A stretch of DNA of 64,000 nucleotides from Hsuehochloa calcarea (taxonomy: Eukaryota; Streptophyta; Magnoliopsida; Poales; Poaceae), in NCBI GenBank assembly GCA_036346395.1, contig CM070599.1, positions 25,969,232-26,033,231 on the forward strand. The letters are read 5' to 3'. Below are positions 19,967 through 31,529 of this stretch, in pieces. The notes below the pieces were generated by a model. The model did no database searches. It was not told where the DNA came from and saw nothing but the letters and a program-made list of their open reading frames with translations. The position numbers were made by a program, and so were the translations under genes. Every line of letters starts with the position of its first letter. Positions within the stretch are counted from its first letter, which is position 1.

Positions 19967-22535
19967 CTAAAAGAGCTCAAACTCGATTTCGTCTCCATTC
20001 AGCCGGAACTCCAGACACTTGCCTTCCTTTTTCTTGCGTGCCGTCGGAAGGGTTGAAGCGTCGAAGCCTTTTGGGGTGTCCGGCGGTGCAGTCCATCGGA
20101 TCAAAGCCCAGTTCAGGCCTTCGAAAAAGGGATGCTGCTTGATCTCAGCAGCTCCTCTCGTCGAGCCTAGCCGGTACTCTGGCTCCTTCACAAGCAATCC
20201 GCTGATCAAATCGCGTGCATGGAAGCTTACAGCTGGGTTATCAGGGAACTTCAGTCCCTGTGAGACCACATTTGTAAGTGTCTCCTCATTGCCGGGTCCC
20301 CTGAAAGGTGTCCTTCCATAGAGTAATTCATACAGAAAGATGCCAAAAGTCCACCAGTCGACCGAGCTACCATGGCCATCTCCTCGGATGATCTCTGGGG
20401 CAAGGTATTCATGGGTCCCAATGAATGAATTTGATCTCGCATCAGTGGGCTCGACGACAAGCTGTGGAAGTGATGGTTTCTTCAGGGCTCAACTCTGGGC
20501 CTTCGTGTCCTGACTGGGGTAGAAGAAACCAGCCGAGGTGTGAAGCAAGAGGAATTTGCCCAGGACGGTTGGATACACAGTGGATCAATGCAGCTTTCTG
20601 CACAAGGCCCAGAAGGCCTGCTAGGCTCATCTCTGCCTACTGATGATGACCTCACAAGCATTGGACTTACGGAGCACCTCAGGGACAGATCAAAATCTGA
20701 GAGCATGATGTGCCCATCTTCACGAACAAGAATGTTCTCTGGCTTCAGATCACGATATACAACCCCCAACATATGGAGATACTCCAACGCTAGGAGAACT
20801 TCAGAGACATAAAACCTGTTAAAAGGTAAATTATTGACTTAAAATAGCTCAATACACAACCTATAACCAAAAATCTTCAATCAGGTAGCAAATGCAGTGA
20901 GATTATGTCAGCATCATTTAAATACGACTTTAGTTCAGTTAGTGTAAAGTAGATTCATCATGGCAAATTCAACTGCAATAGCACATCAAGAGAGCACACA
21001 AATAACATGACTGAAGCTCAATACCTAGCAGCGGCTTCGGAAAAGCATCTGGTAGGTTGCTTCTGCCTTAGGACATGCAGGTCACCGCCTGGGCAATACT
21101 CGATGACTAGGCAAGACAGATTGTCTGTCGTGAAAAAGAATACAGGGTTGGAAGAAACGGGTGGTCGAGCATTTGCAGTATCTCCTCTCAGTTTGTGCTC
21201 TGAGCATCTTCTTCCTGCTTATTAGGTACTCGATGTCCATAACTTTCAATGCAAACATGCAATCTGAACCCACCAGCTCAGCTAGATAAACAGTGCCAAT
21301 ATCTCCACAACCAAGTTGTTTGAGAAGCTTGAAGTTCTTCAATCCCAAGCTCCCTTGTTGGGTCGCTATCGCCTTATGGCTCCCCATCTCACATCTTTCG
21401 ACATGTGAGGCCTGCTGCCATTAGCACTGAAACTGCCATAACTATCATCGCTGATGCTCGTGCTGGTACTATAATCACCCATGCTGCTCTTCGAGCTTTG
21501 GGAGCATTCACCCTTTTCCTTTGATCTTGACAACTCACCAGGCTTTGAACCATGGATCCCACCAACACCACATCCTATGGTGCCGAAATCAGCTCCTTCA
21601 GTGCTGGTAGAGCTAACAGCAGCCTTTTTGATGGTTGGAGCTGGAGTTCTGGGTTCATCCTGAAGGGCCTCCAGCTGCTTACTAGACTGAGAATTCGAAC
21701 CTTTTGCCTCACAATGCTTGTGGGATGCCACTGCTGCAGCTGGTTCGGGTTTAACCTTCTTCTTCGTCCAGGTTTTATTGCGAAATACTGGCCTCACCAG
21801 GCGTGAACCGCCTACTGGAACAGCCCGGGGGCTAGTAGATGTTTTTGCAGATTCGCCCTTTCTCTGTTTTACCGCTGCTGTTCCCACAGATGGATATTCA
21901 CTTGCCTCTGATGACTTATTACTGATCACATCTTGGATTCTGGTTTTCTGGACCTTAGCTGTGGTTGGAGACGCTGATCGCAAATGCTTGTTAGCTGAGC
22001 TCTTATTGTACACCTTATTATTGGCTTCAATTGACTTAACCGATGAACCTACTGCAGCCTTTCCAGGCAAAACATATATTTTCCCGGCCTTATTCTTCTC
22101 ATCCTTCTCCTCGTTGGTTTGAACCACAACAGACGTATAAAGCTTTTTAATCGCCCCAGCTTCCAAAGCATTTGACACACTTGCCGGCTTTGACATCCTC
22201 TTCGAGGCAGCCATCTCCGATGCCTGGGAGATGCACATCTTCCTCAGGGCCTGCTTCAGGCTCACGGACTCCACAATCTCCGAGCTCCACACCGGCGACT
22301 TCCCGAGTGCAATAAGCCTCCTATCGGTGCTCGTCTGCCCAGAAGCTCGTGCCAACGTGCGCACATTGATCGATCTGATGAGCCGGTCGAGGTCGTCCTC
22401 ATCTGAGTACGACCGCGCCCCATGCTCCTGCCCCAGCGACTTCACCCTCATCCTCATGTGGGTGACCCCGCCCGGACAGGCATCTTTACTCTCATCCACC
22501 AATTCGACTATCTCCGAGCACCCTGAAGAACCCAT
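19967..22535 (-). CDS. AGC-VIII (D6PK/KIPK-like) serine/threonine protein kinase
   Basis: Plant AGC-VIII kinases phosphorylate membrane and auxin-transport proteins. Exon 1 is 22535-21025 and exon 2 is 20815-19967, with a 209-base GT-AG intron. The start MGSSGCSEIVELVDES resembles KIPK-type N-termini. A basic, Ser-rich extension of about 400 residues precedes the kinase domain. Visible sites are the glycine loop LGCGDIGTVYLAE, the lysine in FALKVMD, YRDLKPENILV, DFD in place of DFG (an AGC-VIII hallmark), a long insertion before APE, and a C-terminal EFELF like the PIF motif. The frame breaks four times by one missing base (about 21370, 21178, 21140, 20482), three in G, T or C runs. With those four bases the gene is exactly 788 codons. 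Assembly error is therefore likelier than a pseudogene. Confidence 0.88.
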
Positions 22536-23250
22536 CCTCTTTGAGCACTGCTGCCTCCGGAGCTGCAACTACAGCATTAACTTGCGGGGCTTTGCAACCA
22601 ACAACCACATCTGGGTGGAGGCCGCACAACGGCTGATGCGTTTCAGGCTAGGACCAGCGGGTGCCTGCAGTTTGGTGACCAAAGAAGCAGCTTTCCCGGA
22701 TCAAGAACCGGCATCACGGGCCCCTGCAAGAGAGCAAGCCAGCATGAACTGGATCAGATGGTGAAAAAAAAGTTCTTTTTTCCTTTAAAAAAAAGAAAAA
22801 ACTAGTAGCACTACACAACAAGGCGGGGTTGAGCACTAACGTAGTGAAGAAAAAGCTTAAAAATCTCAAGAAAAACAAGAGCTTGAGCCGATCTTGGTGC
22901 GCCCTGCTCCTTATTCCCCGGTCAGCTCCCCCACTCCGTAGTTGAAATTTGAAAAAAAAAATGAAAAAGAAAGCAAGCAAAAGGAACATAGATGCGGAAT
23001 GTGAGGTGGGGTTTTGCTCTTATCATAGAAAAAAAACGGGGACAAGCTTGAGCTAGAGCTAGTTAAAAGAAACCAACCCAAATAAAAGAAAAAAAATATT
23101 TGCAAGAGAACCCCGGGGGAGGGGGAGTTGAAGTGGAAAAAGCAGCAGCGCCAGCACGCGTGCAAATCACGAGGAGTAAATAGGAAGATGAAATGAGAGC
23201 TGCCTCTCCCCTGCCACTACCGTAGGATTTACTCGCTTCTTTATTTATAG
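22536..23250 (-). promoter_or_regulatory. kinase gene 5' UTR and core promoter
   Basis: On the minus strand a TATA box CTATAAATAA lies at 23241-23250, which predicts a start of transcription near 23215. A plausible splice acceptor, ctctcttgcag, ends at about 22724, suggesting an intron in the 5' UTR. The stretch between is rich in A and T runs with no ORF of note. Confidence 0.55.
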
Positions 23251-24099
23251 GCCATTTATTAATACCTGTAGCGATATGTAGCATACTCCCTTTCACGTCT
23301 CTCTCCTCAACCTTTCCATGTATCCCTCTCTCTTTATCTCAAATATCTATGCCCTTTATCTTTTTTTTCTCTTTTCTTTTTTCCTTTGTTTTTTTTTTAC
23401 CAGCAGTCCAACACTGAAGCGAAGGGCAAAAGAGAGGGCGGCACGAATACGACCTGGATGCGAAACGAAAATCATAATTGAACGAATCCAAACCTAGAGA
23501 CTAGCAGAGTAGTAGTAGTAGTTTATTGGATGGCGACGAACGAATAGAGTAAGTACTCCAGTGTATATGAAAGAGAAATGGGCATCCAATTCCAATTCTC
23601 GGAATGCGATTTGATCCTACCCTAACCTGCGTGGCACATCGTGGCAGCAGTGTTTACATTATCCTGCCTGCCGCTGCGACGCATGGTTACCACTTAAATC
23701 ATAGGGCCAGAGTAGCTCCTAATCTAACGAGAGATTTTTGTGTAGATTAATCAACTACGCTCGCCAGCGGTGGGCAGTGGCGAGTGAGCTTGTGAAGCTG
23801 TGACGAGTGCCGTACTTGGTGGCGCACACTTGGCCCCTACCCGACCGCGGCTGCCCACCTCAAAGGTTCGCAGGCGCCTCGTGCGCACCTTGTTGCCGTG
23901 CCGTGCCACTCCCCCACCACCTCGTTCGCATTCATTTGTTCCTCGCACGGCTCGCTCCGGCTCCGCTCCGCTAATCCTTTCTGCCAAACCGGTGTTCCTG
24001 ACCTCGCACCCACACGGGCTGTAGGCTGCGAGTTGCCACACTGTCGGGTGGGGTTACTACTGGCTAGCCGGGCCCCTCGTGAAGGGTTATGGGCAAGAC
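23251..24099. other. no gene recognised; kinase upstream region
   Basis: T-rich DNA at 23330-23400 is followed by ordinary sequence. GC-rich DNA at 23750-24080 has overlapping ORFs on both strands that share no motif with known proteins. Confidence 0.35.
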
Positions 24100-25097
24100 T
24101 ACGATAGCACAAACAAAAATTTTACTGCGCAACCAAGAAACCTCCGCTAGTAATAGATCACGAGATTACCGCTAGACGCGCCGACTAGTAGCGGAAGTAG
24201 AGTCATTGTAGCGAGTTGATGCAATCGTAGTCGTACTCACGACGCGTCTCCTCCTTTGAATGGTCGTACTCGCCGCGCGTCTATTCCTCTGAGTGGTCGT
24301 ACTCGTCGCGTGACTTCTCCTCCGACTCCGGTGATCGTCACGAGTTGCGGATCGTCCTAGTGCTGATGCTTCGCAACAACACCTCTGAGGTATCCACACG
24401 TACAGGACAGGATCACCACATGCTGGAGTGCTAGCACCGACGGCATGGTTGAGTAGGCGTGACTATTAGGGTTTTAGGAGTTCTTCCAAAGATAATCCTC
24501 ACCGAACCCCATGCCACCACCCCTCTTTATATAGGTATCCATGATGGGTATCGAACTTGAGGCCCATTAGGAACTCGTGGCCTATATGAATTCGGATCAC
24601 CATCCAAATCAAATACTAGCCCTTTAAGTGTGCGACCCTACAAGTTCATGTGTAATCGGTTATGACTCGAAAACTCTTTTTCGACCACTAGTCGTTAGCG
24701 GTACCTAGCAGCACATAACGATTCCCAAACACACATAGAATATATCAGATGAACCTTGACGTAATATGATTTATGACCAGATCCTCGTCACTTACGATCC
24801 GTTCATATCTCCATACGACCAGATCGTATTTGGTCCTGACCAGTTCGTAACTCCTTACGACCAGGTTCTTACCATTCTGTGATTACGTTCGACCAATCTA
24901 CGACCAGCTCGTATCTCCATACGACTAGTCCGTAACTGATCGAACTAAGTGATCTACTCATGCATTCTCCATTTGCCTCACGATATCTGGTTGAACTCCA
25001 GGCGGGATGTAGTGTCATCCATGGACTGTTCAATACTTTCACGATCGAGTGTCGGATAACTTCATGTGGTCGACACTTCGACCACTAGTGGCATGGC
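24100..25097 (-). mobile_element. probable LTR-derived sequence, minus orientation
   Basis: A TATA-like CTATATAAAG lies at about 24526-24534 on the minus strand, with a leader-like region and the sort of short-ORF content common in grass LTRs. At 24770-24960 a tccatacgaccag-type unit repeats about six times with variation. No boundaries or target duplications were found, so this is an inference from style only. Confidence 0.35.
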
Positions 25098-25369
25098 TGA
25101 AAGCATCTAGGCCCCTAAAAATGTGTTTTGGTAATTAATAACATTATGTGAATATGGGACTAATATGTTTGTTGAAGTGATTACAAGGTATACTCCTAAA
25201 TGACAAAGTCAAATTAAGGAGCTGCATGTCAAAGAATGTCAAGAAGATAGAGTTTGTCTCAAGGGCAAGGTACAAATAGACTAGAATCTCTTTTGAATTT
25301 TACCGGTCTTTGGAGTATAGTGGAAGACCATATTTTAGGATAAATGCCATACTATTAAGGGGGAGCTTG

Positions 25370-26855
25370 TCTAGTAGCATTCACAATAACATTGCGCTAT
25401 TCTTACTCCAAATTCTCATAGCCATAGACCAACAACTATGAATAACACGTGATTCATATCTCTAGCAACCATGAACAATACCAATTATGCCATCATCATC
25501 ACAAACATGAACACACAAGTACTCATAATATATACCAAACATTGTCATTCAATAGTACATATTATATTCATCATTATACTTACCTTAACCACGGGAGAAC
25601 GAGGGTTGTACAGAAGGTGCTGCCCCCGGTACCAGTCCACCACCTGAATAATAATTATAACACACGCTAAGACACAGCAGTAGACCAAAACAAACAATAT
25701 AACAACAACCATGGACTCGCAAAACATCTAGCTCGATCCCGTCACCAAATTCCTAAACGTCGATCTGTCCCCTCAGTGGATAGTCAACTTCAAAAATTCA
25801 TATCTATTGGTACAGGAGTCCAAATAAGATGTTCTTAGACTTTCTGGAAAGGTAATTAAATTCTCCAACTAAGTCTAGTTGGTGAGCCTTACTGAATCGG
25901 CCAAATAATACCCCTACCAGGCCAGTTAATAAAATATCAATTTCACGTCAGGTTCTCTAGACAGAGCACTAAAACTCAGAACGGGTTAATCTTGGACTCT
26001 CTGGAATCACGACAAAACCAGATACAATAGTCTAGTTGGACAAGTCTCCTGATTCGGCCTCCTACTAATTATTATATTTAGGTAAAGTTTTCTAAGTTTT
26101 CTGTCTCTGCAATATGACAGTCAACGAAACAGCGGCGGTAAAAATTCTATAACTTTTGATTGCCAACTCTAAAAATTGTGTTCTTTATCAGCTTGGGAAG
26201 CTTACTGAATTCTATACAATATTCATTTCGGGTGGATTTTCTAATTCGGCCTCTAAATAATTCATAATGGCCAGACAAGACAATCTGCCAAATCTCATCA
26301 GCTCTCCTGGTCAGTCGCGGTAAACTACCATAACTCCTAAACCGTAGGTCCAAATCAGGTGATCTTGGTGCCCAAAGAAAGCTAAAACCGAGGGCTACAA
26401 CTTTTTAAGAGACGAACATATCATAAAACATACGGATCTTACCCAAAACTGACGAGCAACAGATCGAACAACACCGATCCGCTACTGCCGCCTTGGCCAA
26501 GACTCAACGGTGGTCTCCTCGCCTTTCCTCCAATGAACCACAGTAAGGATCTTCGCCGGGGAGGGAGGTGGTGCTGCTGGGGAGGTGGTGGCACAGGGGA
26601 GAAGCAATGGGGAGAGGGGGTGGCGGCTTGGGGGGGGGAAGAGAGGAGAGTGGGGGCGGCTAGGGTTTGGGCCCCCCCTCTCTTGGCCGGCCCCCCTTTG
26701 GCCGGCCTCCCCTCTTGGGCCTCCTAGGCCGCGGCCCGCGGTCCAGGTTGGCGAAAATAAGCGAAAACCCCCTTTTTCCAGGAATTTTTCTTTTTTATTG
26801 TTCTTTCTTCTCCCGACTAACTGTCTAATTACCCGATTAAATTCTGGGGTATTAC
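25370..26855 (-). mobile_element. gypsy-type LTR remnant inserted in the Sirevirus, reverse orientation
   Basis: The right end is ggggtattaca at 26855, which reads TGTAATACCCC on the minus strand, a common LTR start. On that strand it has a ggtggtggactggtaccgg...ggttaaggtaagta stretch near 25580-25640, like the 2.5-kb solo LTR at 9359. Immediately after it, Copia RT sequence resumes in frame. The left boundary is uncertain. Confidence 0.5.
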
Positions 26856-26856
26856 A

Positions 26857-27608
26857 TACGCAAAGCCCATCAAGACTCCTATGGCACAAATGGCCATCTT
26901 GATCTAAATGAAGGAGGTAAAACTATTGATTTAAAGCTTTATAGGTCTATGATTGGTAGTTTGCTTTATCTTACCGCATCTAGGCCCGATATTATGTTTA
27001 GCGTTTGCATGTGTGCACATTTTCAATCGGCACCAAAAGAATGTCATTTTGTGGCTGTTAAAAGAATATTAAGATATTTAAAGCATTCCTCAAGCATTGG
27101 CCTTTGGTATCCAAAAGGTGCTAAATTTGATTTGATTGGATATTCGGATTCGGATTATGCGGGTTGTAAAGTGGATAGAAAGAGCACCTTAGGGAGTTGT
27201 CAATTCTTAGGTAGATCCTTAGTGTCATGGTCTTCCAAGAAACAAAACTCTGTTGCCCTTTCCACCGCCGAAGCCAAATATGTATCTATAGGTAGTTGTT
27301 GCACACAATTGCTTTGGATGAGGCAAACATTGATGGATTATGGAATAACTTTTGATAAAATGCCTCTTTCGTGTGATAATGATAGTGCAGTAAAAATAGC
27401 AAACAACCCTATCTAACATTCAAGAACCAAGCATATAGATATCTGCCATCATTTCCTAAGAGATCATGTGTGCAAAGGAGATATTGAAATTAGCCACATA
27501 TGCACCGAAAATCAATTAGCGGATATTTTCACCAAACCTTTAGATGAAGGCCGTTTTTGCTTGTTGAGGAATGAGTTAAATGTCATTGACTATTCAAATG
27601 TCGCTTGA
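26857..27608 (+). pseudogene. Copia RT end and RNase H (Sirevirus)
   Basis: The frame reads AKPIKTPMAQNGHLDLNEGG, then LYRSMIGSLLYLTASRPDI, FSVCMCAHFQ, GYSDSDYAGCKVDRKST, SWSSKKQNSVALSTAEAKY and ADIFTKPL, the standard end of Copia pol. RNase H removes RNA during reverse transcription. One nonsense codon (TAA at 27414-27416, where CAA or CAT is usual) precedes HSRTKHID. The start is cut by the inserted LTR. The frame stops with TGA at 27606. Confidence 0.9.
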
Positions 27609-28431
27609 ACTCTTGTCACATGCACTTTGGGCCTAAGTTGAATTTTTGTCGTTTTTAAGGTGTCATTTCTCAAATTTTTGCTCCAAATGTGATATATTTC
27701 GTAAAAAATATTTTCTTAGATAGACATTAGTCTTTTCGTTGCATAATAATCCTGAATGATACTTGGTTGAGTGCAAAACTAAGGATTATTTGCAAAATCA
27801 TCAAATTCAGCACTCTCTTCCTAAAGTGTTAGGATAGTCGGAACTACCGGCCTTCCAGGTCCGGAACTTTCGCTGTTGAATTGCGAAACTTTCATTTTTT
27901 GGCAGTTGGGAGGCATTAACTTCCCTGCGGTTCCTCCGTTTCTCAGTCTCTCTCCTGCTGCTGTAGTTCTTCTCCCGTGCCCTCTTCTTCTCTCCCGAAG
28001 ATCCACCGAAAAACTTGATTTTTCTTCGGCTTTTCTTCTATCCCGTCCAATCATTTGCATCTCCAGGGTTCATTCACTTCTCTCCTCAAGGTAAAATCAT
28101 TCCCCCTTCGGATTTCTTCTTTTCATCAACCCTAGATATGAAATTTTTGGGGAAATACAAATGTAGATGAATTCTATGGAAATTTCTTGGGAAAATAGGT
28201 TTATTCAGTGTTATCTGATGTATATGCATCGATTTCATGGACTCAATCCATCAAAAATACTGAAAATCCATAAATCTAGTTGCCCTAGAATCGGCCCAGG
28301 ATAATCGAAACTTCAGCTAGCGGTTGTTCCGGCGTTCAAAATTGCGGAACTTCCGATTGTCCTGACAAAAATAGAACTTTCATCTCTTTCATTTGAATCT
28401 ATTTTTGACACTTCATTCATGTCTTTTGAAG
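27609..28431 (+). other. Sirevirus spacer between pol and the extra ORF
   Basis: No ORF of interest lies here. A possible splice donor (ctcctcaag followed by gtaaaatc) at about 28090 lies upstream of the extra ORF, so a spliced subgenomic message is conceivable. I see no proof. Confidence 0.35.
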
Positions 28432-29742
28432 ATGCCTAAGACACGAGAAACTATCAAGAAGTCCTATAAGGATGCCGGCCAATCATCTTCAAAAACTCCT
28501 CCCTTAGAACAAGAAGAAGAAATTAAGGCTATTGAGGAACAAAGGAAAACTTCTGAGAACTCAGATATAGAGGCGAGTGCATCGGATGAGGGCTCTCAAT
28601 CGGAATTCGATGATGAATTGGGAGAGTCTGAAGAACCACAGATTGATCTTAAATCACTGACAGCCGATGATTATACTCTTCTTCGGCATAAAAATCAGTA
28701 TTCGCTACCTCGCAACTGTGACGATCCTCGCTTTCACACCAACTTGCAGAGGCAAGTGTATGAACTCTTCTATGGACCCAACAAGCCATTTGCCGATCAT
28801 AAGTGTATAAATTGGTCATACCTTAGTGGGCTGGACAAGTATGAGGGCACATATAGACTCTTTCAGCGAGCTGGGATCCATGACTTTGTGGCACTCAAAT
28901 GCAATTATAGTGATGAAATCATTCGTCAATTTTATGCCACAGTGCACATTTCTTCAGATTTCTCTGAGCTTACCTGGATGACTGGGACAGTCAAATACTC
29001 CTGCTCAAAACATGCTTTTGAGAGTGCCTTGGATATAGAGTCAAGCAGGTTTGAGCAGATTTATGATAGACATGTTCTTCCTCTTCATGCTTGGACTGAA
29101 TTTTATGACACCACTCAAAGATTTGTCCCTGGTAAGATAACTGGTCTTCTCCCTATTCCCAGCTTGGTAAATCGGATAATTAACCATACTATATTACCAA
29201 AAAGTAGGAATTATGATGCAATAAGGGGTCATGTATGGAACATTATGGACTGCATCATGCTTGGGAGAAAATTTGATGTAGTTGATGTTATTGTGAGGGA
29301 GATTACAGCCTCCAAGAATGATCGGGTCAAGAGGATAAATTTTGCTTCATATATTATGGCCCTGATTATTCGTCAAACTAATTATAATGGAGCTACGCCT
29401 TCACCCCACAAGTTCTATAAGCCTAGAGAGGGTCCTCCTATTCCTGCCAACCTTCGGCACCCTCCAGCAAAAGACCCGGAAGCTGCACCTGCTGCTACCC
29501 CTCCACAAGACCAGGCCTCACTTGATCAAATTTATGCTACTATCTTGGAGATGAAAGCATCTCAGGAGGCCTTTCAAGCAGCAACCAACACTCGGTGGGA
29601 TGCATTTGAGGCTGCTACTACCTCCAGGTTGGATGCCCTCTCCGCCAGCTTTGCAGAGCAGTTTCCTCCTCCAGTCCGTTTTGCACGTCGACGCATCCGC
29701 TCTCCTTCTAGTGATCCTCCACAAGACCCTCCTGCAAAGTGA
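28432..29742 (+). CDS. Sirevirus extra ORF (env-like position), intact
   Basis: An uninterrupted frame of 436 codons starts at MPKTRETIKKSYKDAG. An upstream in-frame start at 28393 would add 13 hydrophobic residues with little support. An acidic, low-complexity N-terminal part (to about residue 80) is followed by a globular part like the putative plant transposon protein family (NWSYLSGLDKYEG, TGTVKYSCSK, RNYDAIRGHVWNIMD). A C-terminal helix with coiled-coil character (ILEMKASQEAFQAATNTRW) ends in a basic, Pro/Ser-rich tail. In Sireviruses this place holds the so-called env-like gene. I see no signal peptide or membrane segment, so an envelope role is not supported. Integrity contrasts with the ruined pol, so it may be recent or under constraint. 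Confidence 0.75.
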   Translation: MPKTRETIKKSYKDAGQSSSKTPPLEQEEEIKAIEEQRKTSENSDIEASASDEGSQSEFDDELGESEEPQIDLKSLTADDYTLLRHKNQYSLPRNCDDPRFHTNLQRQVYELFYGPNKPFADHKCINWSYLSGLDKYEGTYRLFQRAGIHDFVALKCNYSDEIIRQFYATVHISSDFSELTWMTGTVKYSCSKHAFESALDIESSRFEQIYDRHVLPLHAWTEFYDTTQRFVPGKITGLLPIPSLVNRIINHTILPKSRNYDAIRGHVWNIMDCIMLGRKFDVVDVIVREITASKNDRVKRINFASYIMALIIRQTNYNGATPSPHKFYKPREGPPIPANLRHPPAKDPEAAPAATPPQDQASLDQIYATILEMKASQEAFQAATNTRWDAFEAATTSRLDALSASFAEQFPPPVRFARRRIRSPSSDPPQDPPAK

Positions 29743-30141
29743 AGCTCTTTTTGGTCACTTGATGACAATGGGGGAGAGGAGTGAGTCAGTGTGAGAGACT
29801 GTCGTTTTAATTATGGTTTGTAATGACTTTGATAATATTTTACCTGTGATGATATCTCATGTTATTTGGGTATTTTTGTTGTACTTGGATCTGAGTTTAT
29901 GGTTATGATGTTGAATGCTTATGATATTTTTTTTATTATATCCAAACATTGTCATTCGATATTGCTCTTTTCAAGTATCAACAATCTACAGAAACTCCGC
30001 CAAAATTTTCTGAAAATCCAAACATGTGCTTTGCATTATGTTCTACTCAATATGCACATGTTAAGGGGGAGCTTTCTGTTTCAAACTAAATATCTCCCAC
30101 ATCTTTATTGTGTTGTCATCAATTACCAAAAAGTGAGAGAT

Positions 30142-31495
30142 TGAAAGCATCTAGGCCTCTAAAAATGTGTTTTGGTAATTAATGATATTATGTGAATATG
30201 GGACTAATATGCTTGTTGAAGTGATTACAAGGCATAGTCCTAAATGACAAAGTCAAATCAAGGAGCTGCATGTCAAGGAATGTCAAGAAGATGGAGTTTG
30301 TCTCAAGGGAAAGGTACAAAAGACTAGGATCCCTTTTGAATTTTACCGGTCTTTGGAGTATGGTGCAAGACCGGATTTTAGGATAAATGCTCTTTGTTCG
30401 GTAGTACCGCTGTTAAACAAACGGTACTACTGGAGAGCGGAAGTACCGGAGTTCTCGCGGTATAGTTTTTCCAGAGATGCACCATTTCGGTTGCTGCAAA
30501 ATTTCCTTGGGCGGTCGGACCGCCCACCCTTGGCGGTCTGACCGATTTAGTGGCGGTCTGACCGATTTGGTGGCGGTCTGACTGTTCGGCTGTTGGTAGT
30601 CTGACCGGCCATGAGTCCAACGGCTAGTTTTATAGCTGTTGACGCATGGGCGGTCAGACCGGCCCTGCACTGATTCGAGGGAATCTTTTCTCCAACGGCT
30701 AGTTTTAGAGTCTGGGCTATAAATACCCACCTTGGTCGGTTGGGGATAAGCTTGCTGGTGCCCATTTTCATTCTTTGAGCTAAGAGCAAGCCTCTCATCT
30801 CTTTTGTGCATGTGTTGCACTTAGTGAGCTTGGACAGCAAACCCTAAGTGCATGTGTTGCCTTAGGTAGTGGATTGTGTATCCACTTGAGCTTAGACACT
30901 TGATTAGTTCAAGTGAGTGTTGAGATTTGTTACTCTTGGTGTTTGCCGACACCTAGACGGCGTGGAGGCGTCGTGTCCGGTGATCTTCTCAAGAAGCTTG
31001 TGAGAAGGCCCGACGTGTTGTGAGTGGTTTGGTGCTCGCCATCTCCAGAGTGGAGGAAGAGCAACCCTAGTGGAGCGAGGTGTTGGTTCGGTTTGGAACC
31101 GGTCCAAGTGATTGGACTTACTTCGGAGGTGTTGGCTTAATTAGTGGAGCCGGTCCAATTCGGTTGGGCTTACCTCAACGTAGATTAGGGGAGACCGGCA
31201 AGTCTCCGAACACCATGGTAAAATATAATTGTGTCATCTTGTTTTGTCTTGTGTTTTACTTGAGTAATTTACATTCTTGCTTTAATTGCTTATACATCTT
31301 TGTATGATTGCTCACATTGAATTGTATTCATTTTGTTGGTGCACTTAGTGGAGCCTAGTTGATTTATATTTTAATTGTGCAAAACCAATTTGTTATTAGC
31401 TTCCGCATTATATATTAGTTTTAGCCGAAAGATTTTTTTAAAACCTCCTATTCACCCCCCTCTAATTGGCCACCGCGATCTTACACGCGCGAGCA
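30142..31495 (+). repeat. 3' LTR of the Sirevirus element
   Basis: It starts TGAAAGCATC and ends GATCTTACA, with TG...CA termini, 1354 bases. A TATA box ctataaatac lies at 30717-30726. Upstream of it, 30505-30665 holds five or six copies of a near-palindrome of the form ggcggtcngaccg. Confidence 0.75.
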
Positions 31496-31529
31496 CGCGG
31501 CCGAGGGTGCGGGAGCTGGGAGCAGGCGA

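Larger units (their letters stand above)
25098..31495 (+). mobile_element. Sirevirus-type Copia element, truncated and invaded
   Basis: A 5' LTR piece at 25098-25351 (TGAAAGCATCTAGG...) matches the start of the 3' LTR at 30142-31495. The interior keeps only the end of RT/RNase H (26857-27608) and an extra ORF behind pol (28432-29742). Gag, protease, integrase and most of RT are missing, replaced by a foreign LTR in reverse. Several aagggggag-type purine tracts precede the 3' LTR, as reported for Sireviruses. The flanks (atggc left, cgcgc right) do not match, so the element was rearranged after insertion. Confidence 0.8.

Noticed and set aside
28432..29742. a true retroviral envelope gene
   Set aside because: No signal peptide, membrane anchor or cleavage site is visible. 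Only the position is env-like.
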